The notes under the pieces are model-generated. The model ran no database searches, was not told the DNA's origin, and saw only the letters and a program-made list of their open reading frames with translations. Position numbers and translations under genes: made by a program. From NCBI GenBank assembly GCA_022925895.1, contig JAKSYS010000072.1, positions 1-64,000 of the forward strand: 64,000 nt of DNA, given 5' to 3'. The stretch is from Fragilaria crotonensis (Eukaryota > Bacillariophyta > Fragilariophyceae > Fragilariales > Fragilariaceae). Shown here one piece after another: positions 53,600-64,000 of the stretch (within the stretch, counting starts at the first letter, position 1; each line of letters opens with the position of its first letter).

Positions 53600-54420
53600 A
53601 CCATCACCATGATGGAAACATTCAATCAACACAACAATCAACACGAAAAAAAGCACATTTGCAGTCTTACCACTTAAGACTGCAATGTCTTGTGGGTGGG
53701 AAAGGACGAAGAAGGAGCGAAGATGCCAAATAATGGAGCATCAATGTGGTGTCGGGCATGACACCAAGTGGTGGAGTGCTCAACGAACGAAGTGTGAGAT
53801 GTGACACTTCCCGCAAAAAAAATCACGTACGATTCTACTAAAGACAATACTGTGGCTGAAAAGAATTAATTCCTTGTAGAAATATACAGCATGCACTGGT
53901 ATTGGTGCCAAAGAATTAATCAGTACATACTATCGCCTACAATTCTACGGTTTGTTGTTGAAAACACAAGATCACGTAGTACGTAGCATAGTGTCATAGG
54001 AGTACTCGCATGATACAATACTGTACTAAAATTATACGCTACCACCATACCGTAGTACACAAAACACAGCGCTATAGTAATGAAAGTACCGTACACAGTA
54101 CCACACTACCATACACACAGACCACGCCGTAGCTACCATACTGTACACCACCGCACCATACTAAACGTACTGTAGCAGGCACCGAACACCATGCACCATG
54201 CACCAGACACGCCCATAGCTACTTGTACAACGTACAATGTACAGCGTATAACAACAACGAACCATTGCGCTAGTACGACGGTAGTATCCCAGCTGACAGC
54301 ACTGTAAAAACCGCTGTATACTGTACACTGTACGGCACAACCAATAGTCCACCCACGATACACCATGCTACTCCAGTATTTCGTACAAAACACGTACAGT
54401 ACTCGGTGTTTTATGTGCAT
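53600..54420. other. non-coding right arm of the 11.9-kb element
   Basis: No gene was recognised. GTAC and AGTACT palindromes continue in 53980-54400, then the subterminal CCTGAACT motifs begin. Confidence 0.4.
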
Positions 54421-54627
54421 CGAAATAATGAAGAAAAAAGCTCAGGAATAATACTGCAGTAGTTCAGGAGCAAAAAAAATTCTTCATAAAAATGAGGAAA
54501 CAGCAAATGTCGGAATCCTGAACTAAATAAATAAACCAGAAAAAAACTTCAGGAATCCTGAACTAAATATGGGAATCCTGAAATTTTTCCAATAAATATG
54601 ATAAAAAATTCTTGTATCAACTATGGT

Positions 54628-54651
54628 ACTTAGTTTTGGCACCCTTAGATG
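54628..54651 (-). repeat. right terminal inverted repeat of the 11.9-kb element
   Basis: Reverse complement of the left terminal repeat with one mismatch in 24 bp; AT follows directly. Confidence 0.8.
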
Positions 54652-54733
54652 ATCAATTATGTACCGGTAGAAATAGGTGTACTGGTACTGTAGTAGATGT
54701 TGTCGGTCCCCAGAAGGTGCGTCAAATGTCAAA

Positions 54734-54960
54734 TTGAACAAATACTGTGGTTAGTTGACGGGCTAGATACGGGTACTGTATGTCACAGTAACCGTGCTAG
54801 CCGTTTGTATGTGTGAATTAGAGGGCGAAGTAGCGTTAGCGATTGCGTATGATTGAAGACGTTGTCTTACTTTCTCTAAGATCTTTCTTTTATCATCTAT
54901 CTTTTGCTTTTGCTTTAATAGTAAGAAGTGTCTCTTGGATCGCTCGGCAACATTAATTCA
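54734..54960 (+). repeat. left LTR of the copia element
   Basis: Starts TGAACAAATACTGTGGTTAG and ends ACATTAATTCA; a near-identical copy lies at 60770-60994. It contains GGGTACTGTATG near its start and a T-rich stretch in its second half. Confidence 0.93.
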
Positions 54961-57900
54961 GTTTATCAGACCCAAACGCATAGTGCAAGCGAAGTGTAGA
55001 GCGGGCAACATGGGTATGCGATCCGGAGAAAGCGAGCGGTAGAATTTGCGTATCTTTCGTGTCACGTGTGCGAATACCGGTTACGTCGGTGACGATCGAC
55101 AGCAGGTACCGGTGCCCGTTGATATGAGTCGGAAAGGAGGGTATCCCCCACTGACATTGCGTTAGCGGCAGTCAATGGCGGGCTGATCACCCAGACCAGA
55201 CTTGCATTTGTGATACCTGCACACAGTACTTCACGTTAGCCGAGGGAATCCGCTAACGATATGCGTTTGCGTTGCGTTATAACACAGTTCAATCATGGCC
55301 GAACTTGCTGGAGTTGATTTTGTCTTGCAGACCATTGGTTTTGACGTTGCAGCGGAGCGTGCTGCAATCATGGAGGCAGGTATAAACATGTTCGATGACT
55401 TCCGTTACCTCACGGTGAAGGATATCAGCGACATGGCAGCAGAGTTTAGTAAGCGTACCCAGGCACAAGGACGCATCGTCTTTGGACTCGGGCGTATCAA
55501 GAAATTGACCGGAGTCATGCACTGGGTGCAGGATTGTTACCGAGCAGGCGATGTGCCTGATCATGAGGATTTTGACGTGGGCATTTTGTTTGAGGCGCTG
55601 AGCCGTGCTCAGATTAGGGAATCGGACATCGAACTTGTTTCAACGAACGCGAAAGCGGTTGACCCCGGGAAGTTTAAAGATGAGAGAAAGTGGCCCGAGT
55701 GGGAGAAATCATTTGTGAATTACCTGTCTGTTATCCCTGGAGTGAACGGCATCCCACTATCGTACGTTGTGCGTGTGAATGAGGCGCGCTCCAGATGAAG
55801 AAGAGGCGTACGCGTCGTTCAATGAGCGTATGATTTATCGTGCGCCGCTTGAAGGGCAGTACTGCCTTGCAGATTCCAGGCGAGTGCATCACTTACTCTA
55901 CGGTTTCCTACAGGGCGAGAACACGGAGAGTTGGATCAGAGGCATTGCGAAATATCAGGACGGTAGGCGCGACATGATTGCTCTCAGGCGCCACTATGCT
56001 GGCGAAGGTAATTCCACGCGTCGTATTGCAGATGCTAAGAAAACTGGCATTACGTTTACTGTTGCTGCTAACCACCTTAACTCTGAAGTATCACAGACAC
56101 CTGACTATCAGCTATCGAGGCGAATCAATGCAACCAACACCAGTACGAGCGGCAGCGGTCGTGGATATGGACGTGGTAGAGGAGCGGGACGCGGTCGTGG
56201 TGGCGGTCGTGGGCGCGGTGGTCGTGGAGGAAAAGGCGAGAGTCAGAAAACAACATATTACTCCAAAGAAGAGTGGGAAAAGCTATCATATGAAGAGAGA
56301 GACAGGATTCGGAAAGAGCGTGACCGGAAGGGCGAGCAAGGAGGAACCAAGCGTGGTATTGCGGAGATGTCGACAAAACAGTTAACAACCGCACTCATCA
56401 GTTCGTTAAAGGCAGCGGCGGCTGAGGATGTTAAATCCGGCGGCGAATCAGAAGAGAGCGCATCGAAGAAGCCGGATCAGGCCGGTAACGCTTTTGGTGG
56501 CAGGGAAAACGCGAAACGAGTCAAATCCATCTGACTCGCGGTAGCAGCATACCAGTCGTCGGCGAGACGCACGCTGCCAACTAATCGGAAAATATCGACT
56601 TTGCGAAATGCGAGGACCTCCTTTGCCCGTTGCGAACTTGACTCGCACGCTGACACTTGTGCCCCAGGCAGCAATTTTATCCCTTTATATTTTACAGGTC
56701 GTGCATGCGATGTTTCCCCTTACAACGCAGACTCATACGAACCAGAGCGTGATATACCTATCATCTGCGGAGCGACGTCGTGGACATGCCAGGACAGTGG
56801 TCAGACGTACATCTTGGTAATAAACAAAGGACTGTGGTTTGGCGATAAACTCCAAAACACCCTCCTCAATCCAAACCAATTGCGATATTCGGGCATATTG
56901 GTGGTGGATAACAACCCATTCAATTCACAGGAGCCGTTGTCGATCATACATAACGATGTGACAATCCCACTATTGATCAGTGGAACAACTATCTTCATGA
57001 GAACAACAACCCCAACACAGTCGGAACTTGATCATTGTCCTCATATTCATCTAACATGTGACTCGGAGTGGAATCCACAGACCGTTCGCCTGGCGGCAGC
57101 TCGATCCGTGGAGGCGGAGGTGACGAGTGACGAGTGATGTTGAGCCTGGATTGGCTCAAATTTCGTCTGTATTCTGTTCCAAATCGCTGGCGGAGACAGC
57201 TGCAAATCACCAATGTCTACTCAAATCGACGCAAGTCGATGTCCCAGCAGCGTGTACATTTGTTTCTAACAACCGACATTCAACAGTATCGAGCGAGAAT
57301 CTGTGCGAGCGATGGAACATTGGTCTTCAACAGGCAAAACAAACGCTGCAGGTTACAATGCAGAAGGGAGTTCGCTCAGCAATTATGCCATTGAGCCGAC
57401 GATACCGAACGGATTTGATGTATCAACAGCGGAAATTGCGTGACCAAAAGTTTTATACTGACACCTTGATTGGGAAGTACAAGTCACTCACTAACAACAC
57501 TTGCTTGCCGATCTTTGCGAATGAATCTCACTTTGTTGTAAAAGCGTATCCAATGGAAACGAAAGCAATGGCGGGAGCGGCACTGCGACAGTTCATACGT
57601 GATTACGGCGTACCCGAAAAATTAACGTCAGACGGAGCTGCGGAGCAAACAGGTCCAAACACGGAATTCATGAAAACTGTACGCAAATTTTGAATCGACC
57701 ACCACCTCAGTGAACCCCGTCGGCCGAATCAGAATCGTGCCGAGTCGGTGATTCAGGAAGTCAAGCGTAGGTGGTTTTGCCAAGTGGTCAAGCGACGAGT
57801 ACCGAGGCGACTACTATTGGATTTTGGTATAGTATGGGTGTGTGAAACCATGTCGCTTACCGCTAACTCATCGTTCGCACTTGGCGGAAGAACTCCCACG

Positions 57901-60769
57901 GAGCAAGTTACCGGAGAAATGCCAGATATATCCGAATATCTTGATTTCGGATTTTACGATTGGGTATGGTACAAAGATAACGCCGGGGTTGGTGAGAACA
58001 GTTGGGGACGCTGGCTTGGAGTTTCACACCGAGTCGGCAACCTGATGTCGTATTGGATACTAACACTTGCAGGACGAGTGGTTTCGAGAACAACCGTGCA
58101 GCGTATAACTAACCTTGAGCAGGAACGGATGAAGTCAAACAGCGGATGAAAGAGTTTGACGAGCGAATAAGAGAGTTGTTAAAGGACCAGAATCACGTAA
58201 TTCAAGGTGAAGGGAGAGACAACTTCAAGACTGGAATGAATACACCGATGACCCTGATCAGGCGTTCGCGGACGAGTTTGATCGCGCAGTGTCCGATGAG
58301 CGAATCATAGAGGAGGATCAGGAGGATTTACCCTGACACGTTCGATGACAGTTATATAAATAAAGAAATTGCACTACCGCGAGGAGTAGGTGATGGAGAA
58401 GACGTCCATTATGGAAGAGTGACGAAGCGTTTGCGAGATGCTGACGGAAAACCCATCGGGATGGCTAACGAAAACCCGATGCTCGACACGTGAGAATATG
58501 AAGTCGAGTTTATGGATGGCCATTCTGAGGCACTTGCTGCTAACCTTATTGCCCAACACTTGTATTCGCAGATCGATGAGGAAGGCAATCGACACATGTT
58601 GTTGGACGACATTATTGACCACAGGAGGACGGCACAGGCGATCGACAAGGCGGATGCATTCGTAAGTATGACCAACGGCGTCAAGCGAAGGAAGCGGACG
58701 ACTCAGGGTTGGCAGTTATTATGTCAATGGCGAGATGGGAGCACAAATTGGGTGAACTTAAAGGACATGAAACACTCATACCCGGTGCAGGTGGCAGAGT
58801 ATGCGTTCGCGAATCGTATTGACGACGAACCTGCATTCGCCTGGTGGGTGTCCCAGGTAATAAAGAAGCGAATCCGAGTGGTAGCGAAGTTGAAGTCAAA
58901 GTACTGGCAGCGCACGCATAAGTCCGGAATCAGGATTCCGAAGACAGTCAAACAAGCGCTAGCGTTTGATAGAGAGAATGGCGACACAAAATGGTGGGAT
59001 ATGCAAAGAGATGAAAAACGTGCTGAGACCGGCATGCGAGAAGTGGGAAGGAAAATAAGGTGATTTGCCCCCAGGCTTTCAAAAGATTAAATGTCTTTTC
59101 ATCTTCGACATCAAAATGGCAGAAAACTTCAGGCGTAAAGCGAGACTTGTTGCGAATGGTAATGAAACAGATGCACCCCCAACCCTGACGTATTCGTCAG
59201 TTGTGTCGAGGGACTCCGTAAGGATAGCGTTGCTCATTGCGTCGTTGAACGAATTGGAAGTACTTGCGTGTGATATTCAGAATGCGTATCTAACAGCTGA
59301 TTGCAGGGAAAAGATTTATTTTATAGCCGGGCCGGAGTTTGGGTCAGAGCGAGGTTCAATCATGATAATCAAGAAAGCGTTATATGCCTTGAAGTCAAGC
59401 GGCGCGGCGTTCAGAGCTCACTTGGCGGAGACGTTGTACGACCTGGGATATAAGCCAACGAGGGCTGATCCTGATGTATGGATCCGACCGGCCACTAAGC
59501 CGTGCGGGTTCGAATATTACGAGATGATGCTGGTCTATGTGGATGATATACTGTGTATATCGGCGAACCCGAAAGCGACGATGCACGGGATACAGGAGAC
59601 GTTTAAGCTCATGGACGACAAGATTGAGAAGCCCGAAACGTATCTGGGAGCGCAGTTGAAAGAAATGAATATCAATGGTAAAATGTGTTGGACTATGAGC
59701 TGTGAGCAGTATGTTAAGTCTGCAATCGCGAACATTGAAGCAAAACTTGATGGAGCAGGACAGAGATTACCTTCGAAGTGCCTCACCCCTTTACAATCCA
59801 ATTATAGACCTGAATTGGACACGACCGCGGAGCTCAAGATTGAAGGCATGCGGTACTATCAGGAACTAATCGGCGTTCTACAATGGGCTGTGGAACTTGG
59901 CAGGATTGACGTCGTGGCGACCGAAGTGTCAATGATGTCTACTCACCTTGCATTGCCTCGTGATGGGCATCTTCAGCAGGTCTATCATATCTTCGGATAT
60001 TTGAAAGCGAAACCGAAGAGGACCATTGCGTTTGATCCAACTCATCCTGATATTGATGAAGCGAGATTCGTACAATGTGACTGGCACGACTTCTATCGAG
60101 ATGCGGCAGAATTAATTCCACCAGGGGACATGCCCGAATCGAGAGGTAATGTAGTATCTACTCACTGTTTTGTTGATGCTGACCACGCAGGTAACAAGGT
60201 TACGAGGAGATCGCAGTCTGGAATACTGTTATTTGTCAATCGGGCGGTCATACAATGGTATAGTAAAAGGCAGAACACGGTCGAGACTTCCACATTTGGC
60301 AGCGAATTCGTGGCTATGAGAATTGCGGTGGAGCTAGTCGAAGCATTGCGATATAAATTGAGAATGTTCGGAGTTCCCATCGACGGCCCTACTAATGTTT
60401 TTTTGCGACAACGAGGCAAAGAACGCAATGCATCCGGAATCAACACTCAAGAAGAAACATAACGCTATCGCATACCACCGAACGCGAGAGGCAGTTGCCG
60501 CAGGAACGATACGAGTGGCTAAGGAAGATGGCAAGACTACTTTGGCTGATGTGTTGACCAAGCCTTTGCCACAGCAAGTGACAAAGGACTATTTGTGCGA
60601 CAAATTTATGTATTGAGAGAAGCGGGGAAAGAAGCCAAGGTTCATCGCGTGTCGCTAGCCGCGGCACCGGTTAACTCCTGGGCATGCGAAATGCATGTGG
60701 CGTTGAATCCAGGTTCTTTGTGAGGCAACCATAGTCTTGATCGAGATCCTCGCCCATGGTTGAGGGGAC

Positions 60770-60994
60770 TGAACAAATACTGTGGTTAGCTGACGGGCTA
60801 GATACGGGTACTGTATGTCACAGTAACCGTGCTAGCCGTTTGTATGTGTGAATTAGAGGGCGAAGTAGCGTTGCGATTGCGTATGATTGAAGACGTTGTC
60901 TTACTTTCTCTAAGATCTTTCTTTTATCGTCTATCTTTTGCTTTTGCTTTAACAGTAAGTAGTGTCTCTTGGATCGCTCGGCAACATTAATTCA
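60770..60994 (+). repeat. right LTR of the copia element
   Basis: Direct copy of the left LTR, preceded by a purine-rich tract (GGTTGAGGGGAC) that fits a polypurine tract. Confidence 0.93.
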
Positions 60995-63199
60995 AAATGA
61001 CAAATGACGGTTTGAAATTGGTGTGAGTTTGGCGAAGTCTCTCATTTGCCTGAGAGCGTGTCCATTGTCCATTCGGGGGTTTTAAAAACCAAGATTCCAA
61101 GGGCGCATAGCCCATATATATGTTACTCACCTTCCAATTCTGGTTTAGCGGGACTTGTCTTTCATTAACCTCGACATCTGCATCCAAGTTAACGGAACAT
61201 GTTTCCCAAGTTTGGAAAATCCAAGTTTCATAACCTAATGAACTTATTCCGTTTTGATCAATCATTTAGCAAAGATGTAACAGAAGATCCATTTGATGTG
61301 TTCTTGTTGTTCTGTGTTTGATGACAACACGAGGAGGATCACATCACAATGAGTACCAAGGGTTCTGGTTACTTACATGCACCAACAAGAGCATGACAGT
61401 TCTGAGGAAGAGGAGGAGCAGTAGTATACATCAGAACCACAAGAAGGAGATTGGCAACAAGGAAGTGAGGACCAGGATCTGTGTTGGTGTGAAAGAAACT
61501 ATCAGGATTTGTTGGGAAATTGGTTCAAATACCAACAATGGGCCTCCTCTCTTATATTTTGAGTGCGAGCCATGGTCACTGCTTCCAAAGAATGAACTTC
61601 ATCCTAAGAACAATTACTATGTGAAGGAAAATTGCCTATTGGTCAAATGATTGCAATGTAGTACTACAACCGATACCATGCTCACAAATCTGGACAAGAC
61701 GCAACGTATTATGGAGTGATTGAATGAAATCCGATGCGTGAACCAGCAGACATTGCATTCCTTAACGAGGAGGTGCAAAGAGTTCATGATGCTTTGCATA
61801 GAGCCAGTTAGCAAACACAACCCGCTGTGTGCCGACGCAGTTGCTGGCGAGGACCAAAACTTTGAATTATCATATGTCTGACAGCCAGCCATATGACAGT
61901 ATGAAGACACTCTTTTTCAACAGAGCAAAGAATACATGAACTCGGCACGAGATAGACGCACGTGGTAGCGAAAATAGGTACGTTGGTGTTGAATGACGAA
62001 GATAATGGAAGTTTCTTTCTTCATTTTTGTTCTTGTTGACATCATGAACTCTAGGACTTGGCTTGCTCCTAAAAATCCTACAACAGACCGCAAACTATAT
62101 AAGTAGTCATTTCCGATATGTGGAACAGCCCTTAATACAATCCTGTCAATTCCTCAGAAAATAGAAGATAGGTTTGCATGACATGATCCAAGCTGCTAGG
62201 GATCAAAGCGGCGGGCAAGGAGAGGGTGGAATTGATACCAAAGATGCAGAACACTGCAGATCTGCTGTTTTTGACAATGACACCAGATCATTTGGACACG
62301 TTGACGGTGAAGAAGATTATACAGCAGTCAAGCATTGCATCCTAGTAGGATCTCTTGATGGAAGACCGGGTTGCACCACTCTCCAAAGCGGAGCTGCATG
62401 TCTCAACAGGTGATGATAATATCTACTTTACATCTGGGAAGTAGCAGACATGCACCAATTGCTTCAATCTTCGCTCCAACGCTTGAGCAGAAACGTAGGT
62501 GCATCAGATGCATCCTGTGGTCCGAGTGTTACTGACCGCAGCTTTTGTCACAAATGCCGCCAAAAAGCAATGCTCTTGAAAAATCACGCTTGTAACCTCT
62601 CATTCAATCAATCAAACAAGACCCTGCTGAATGTCAACGACAAACTGGTATTCAATCGTGGCGAGGAACGGCGTCACGAGCAAGAGTTGGATCGACATCG
62701 AGAGATGATACCCAGAAACTTGAAAACAAAGTCATGAATGCATCTTCCGGCGGTGAACAGAGGTGGCAGATTTAGCAAGAAAGTACCGAAGGTTAAATGC
62801 AGAGCTCAATCTGACAGATAAAAGAGCGCAAGGCTGTCAGAGTTTTATACCAATCAAGTTTGTCTCATTCATGATGAGATACGAGCTTTAGTAGAGAGCT
62901 TGTAATAGTAGCTAACAAATGTGCAAGGACTTTAGAAGATAGAAGATGCTAGAGCAATGGTTGAGTTAAACCAACAGATAGAAGATGCTAGAGCAATGGT
63001 TGCGTTAAACCAACAGACACAACATAGTTGGAATGCAAACCATCCCTTGGGAGTGCTCTAACCGCAATTGCCGACGTATATTTGTGATGCCGTTGCCTGT
63101 TGTCATGACCATTGCTCCCCAACACATCATCAAAATGGTTACTACCACCATCAAGCAACTGTTGAGGGTAACTCCTCCGCCGGATTCAGGATGTTGTGT
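60995..63199. other. decayed region with coding-like scraps, probably remnant of mobile elements
   Basis: Short frames on the plus strand (61318-61650, 62174-62413, 62450-62737) look partly protein-like but carry no recognised domain and break often. The last may continue into the 39-bp repeat and end near 63060. Because a decayed Harbinger transposase faces it, this could be the second gene of that element, but that is a guess. Confidence 0.3.
62937..63014 (+). repeat. two tandem 39-bp copies encoding a 13-residue repeat
   Basis: The unit AGATAGAAGATGCTAGAGCA and the 19 bases that follow occur twice with one difference. In one plus-strand frame it reads IEDARAMVELNQQ twice, a coiled-coil-like repeat, supporting former coding function. 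Confidence 0.75.
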
Positions 63200-63214
63200 T
63201 AGTTAGACCAAGAA

Positions 63215-64000
63215 TGGCATGGCACCACTTACCTTGTTTTGCCACTCCTCACTTGCTGTGCCTCGTAGACCAATAGTATCATTCGTCGCATCAACGACAA
63301 TGCAGAATAGAAGAAGTTTAGCAATTGCAACAACAAGTGCAATTGTTGTTCGTAGGATCACATTCATTGGAACCGCATTTCTTAGATTAGCCCATCATCC
63401 TGTTTGCGTGAACATTCCAAACTTGCATTCGATGCAAATTTGTAGTTGTGAATGATAGAAGTTGTATGCATTTTTGTCCCTCCAGTAATGGCTGCATATC
63501 AAGCATGGCGTATTGACGTACTAGGCATTGTCACCAAAAAGAGACATCCCTGGAGCAAATACCCCCTCTTCCAACTTGTAAAAACAAGACATGATCCCTT
63601 CAAATGCAAGGCAATCTGAGATTGAGCCAGGATAGACAAATGACAGATCAAGAATCCAAACACAGACATTCTTGATAGTAGTTGAGACTTAGCTTTTATT
63701 CTACCACAGAAGAACATCCCAATACAATCTTGTTCTGATGGCTTGTGAATCCAAATCAGTAGTCCATTGATGGCTCCAGCACAGCATCCAACACCAGCAC
63801 TCGAAAGTCGGCGGAACAAACCTTCATCTATGGAATACTATTGGGTGTTATCTTTGGGGTACGTAATTATGAAATAAGGATGCCGGTTGATGGCATCAAC
63901 AACAAACCAACATCGATTGATGGCATCGGTGGGCCTGGTCCCAAAGGTAGCTATGAGGTCAAAAATAGAACAAACAAATGTTGCGAGGGGAAGCAACTTC
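63215..64000 (-). pseudogene. PIF/Harbinger transposase remnant (runs off the right edge)
   Basis: On the minus strand the series DAINRCWFVVDAINRHPYFI, LSSAGVGCCAGAINGLLIWI, FFCGR, GDNA near 63525, NAYNFYHSQLQICIECKFGM and VILRTTIALVVAIAKLLLF follows the order of Harbinger-type DDE transposases, where C-x-G-A-I-D-G holds the first aspartate, GDNAY the second and the R-I-E-x-A-F-G region the glutamate. Here the first aspartate is Asn in GAINGLL. The frame changes and stops occur several times, so the gene is dead. Its 5' end lies beyond base 64000. No terminal repeats were identified. Confidence 0.78.

Larger units (their letters stand above)
42781..54651. mobile_element. 11.9-kb DNA transposon (Plavaka/CMC-like) with four genes
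   Basis: Terminal inverted repeats of 24 bp (CATCTAAGGGTGCCAAAACC... at 42781-42804 and its complement at 54628-54651) match at 23 positions, and AT flanks both ends, compatible with a 2-bp target duplication. Both ends carry clusters of ATTCCTGAA/TTCAGGAAT motifs just inside the repeats. Between them lie a four-exon accessory gene (minus), a DDE transposase-like gene (plus), a papain-like peptidase candidate (minus) and a GNAT plus Ulp1 protease gene (minus), followed by a GTAC minisatellite. The transposase has the two-aspartate layout seen in Plavaka/CMC elements; superfamily is tentative. Some frames are interrupted, comparable in density to the host genes here, so the element may be fairly young. 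Confidence 0.72.
54734..60994 (+). mobile_element. Ty1/copia LTR retrotransposon (diatom CoDi-like), broken fossil
   Basis: A 6.26-kb element bounded by direct LTRs of about 226 bp that begin TG and end CA, with a short AAAT flank duplication. Parts in order: a gag-like region (about 55295-56530) with an RG-rich stretch, a protease with the D-S-H-A-D-T motif (about 56640), integrase (about 57120-58150), reverse transcriptase (about 59080-59700, with Y-V-D-D) and RNase H (about 60150-60600). Integrase before reverse transcriptase defines the copia superfamily. The LTRs are about 98 percent identical, so insertion was fairly recent. The coding region is broken, with roughly six to eight interruptions, some of which may be assembly errors. 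It lies just outside the right end of the 11.9-kb transposon. Confidence 0.92.

Noticed and set aside
42781-54651. The large element as a Polinton-type element, because of its size, inverted repeats and Ulp1-like protease
   Set aside because: No protein-primed polymerase, retroviral-type integrase, packaging ATPase or capsid-like gene is visible, the target duplication looks like 2 bp rather than 6 bp, and a transposase-like gene of another type is present.

Overview
The window looks like nuclear DNA of a photosynthetic stramenopile, most probably a diatom. At least six predicted proteins start with a signal peptide followed by an Ala/Ser-Phe motif (AVAFAP, NGFAGP, VAFSPP, AAFTPA, DAFSRH, HSFQIP), the bipartite address used for complex red-lineage plastids. 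Introns are few and short (62-148 bp, GT-AG), genes are compact, and the retroelement is a Ty1/copia element of the type common in diatoms.

Layout. Bases 1-39100 are gene-rich. About twenty host genes lie there, almost strictly alternating in strand: the tail of an unknown gene, a plastid-type Gfo/Idh/MocA dehydrogenase, molybdenum-cofactor sulfurase, an unknown plastid protein, a hypothetical, GPATCH1, PIG-V, NAF1, a GH-like protein, a small two-exon plastid protein, a plastid ABC1/UbiB kinase, an NCKX-like exchanger, a plastid membrane protein, a probable mitochondrial membrane protein, PSMD9, a small mitochondrial protein, plastid Obg GTPase, an AlkB dioxygenase, tRNA-Ala(UGC), BCAS2/SPF27, PPP4R2 and RsmB. 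Several are housekeeping genes of RNA processing (GPATCH1, NAF1, BCAS2), proteasome assembly, PP4 signalling, GPI-anchor synthesis and plastid ribosome maturation (Obg, RsmB). No operon-like pathway is evident. Spacers between divergent starts are full of GTAC/AGTACT/TACTAGTA palindromes, while spacers between convergent ends are short and mostly lack them.

Bases 39100-64000 are a mobile-element island: a 1.8-kb non-autonomous element with 31-bp inverted repeats, TA duplications and a nested tandem duplication (40890-42715); an 11.9-kb DNA transposon with 24-bp inverted repeats (42781-54651) carrying a Plavaka/CMC-like transposase, a GNAT plus Ulp1-protease protein, a papain-like peptidase candidate and a four-exon accessory gene; a Ty1/copia retroelement with 98 percent identical LTRs (54734-60994), broken; and a decayed PIF/Harbinger transposase running off the right edge.

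A striking technical point: at least ten conserved host reading frames are each interrupted by a single-base slip, nearly all apparent one-base deletions, mostly in or beside short homopolymers. This points to uncorrected assembly errors rather than ten pseudogenes. All intron boundaries and functions given here are read by eye from the sequence and from family knowledge; no searches were run.
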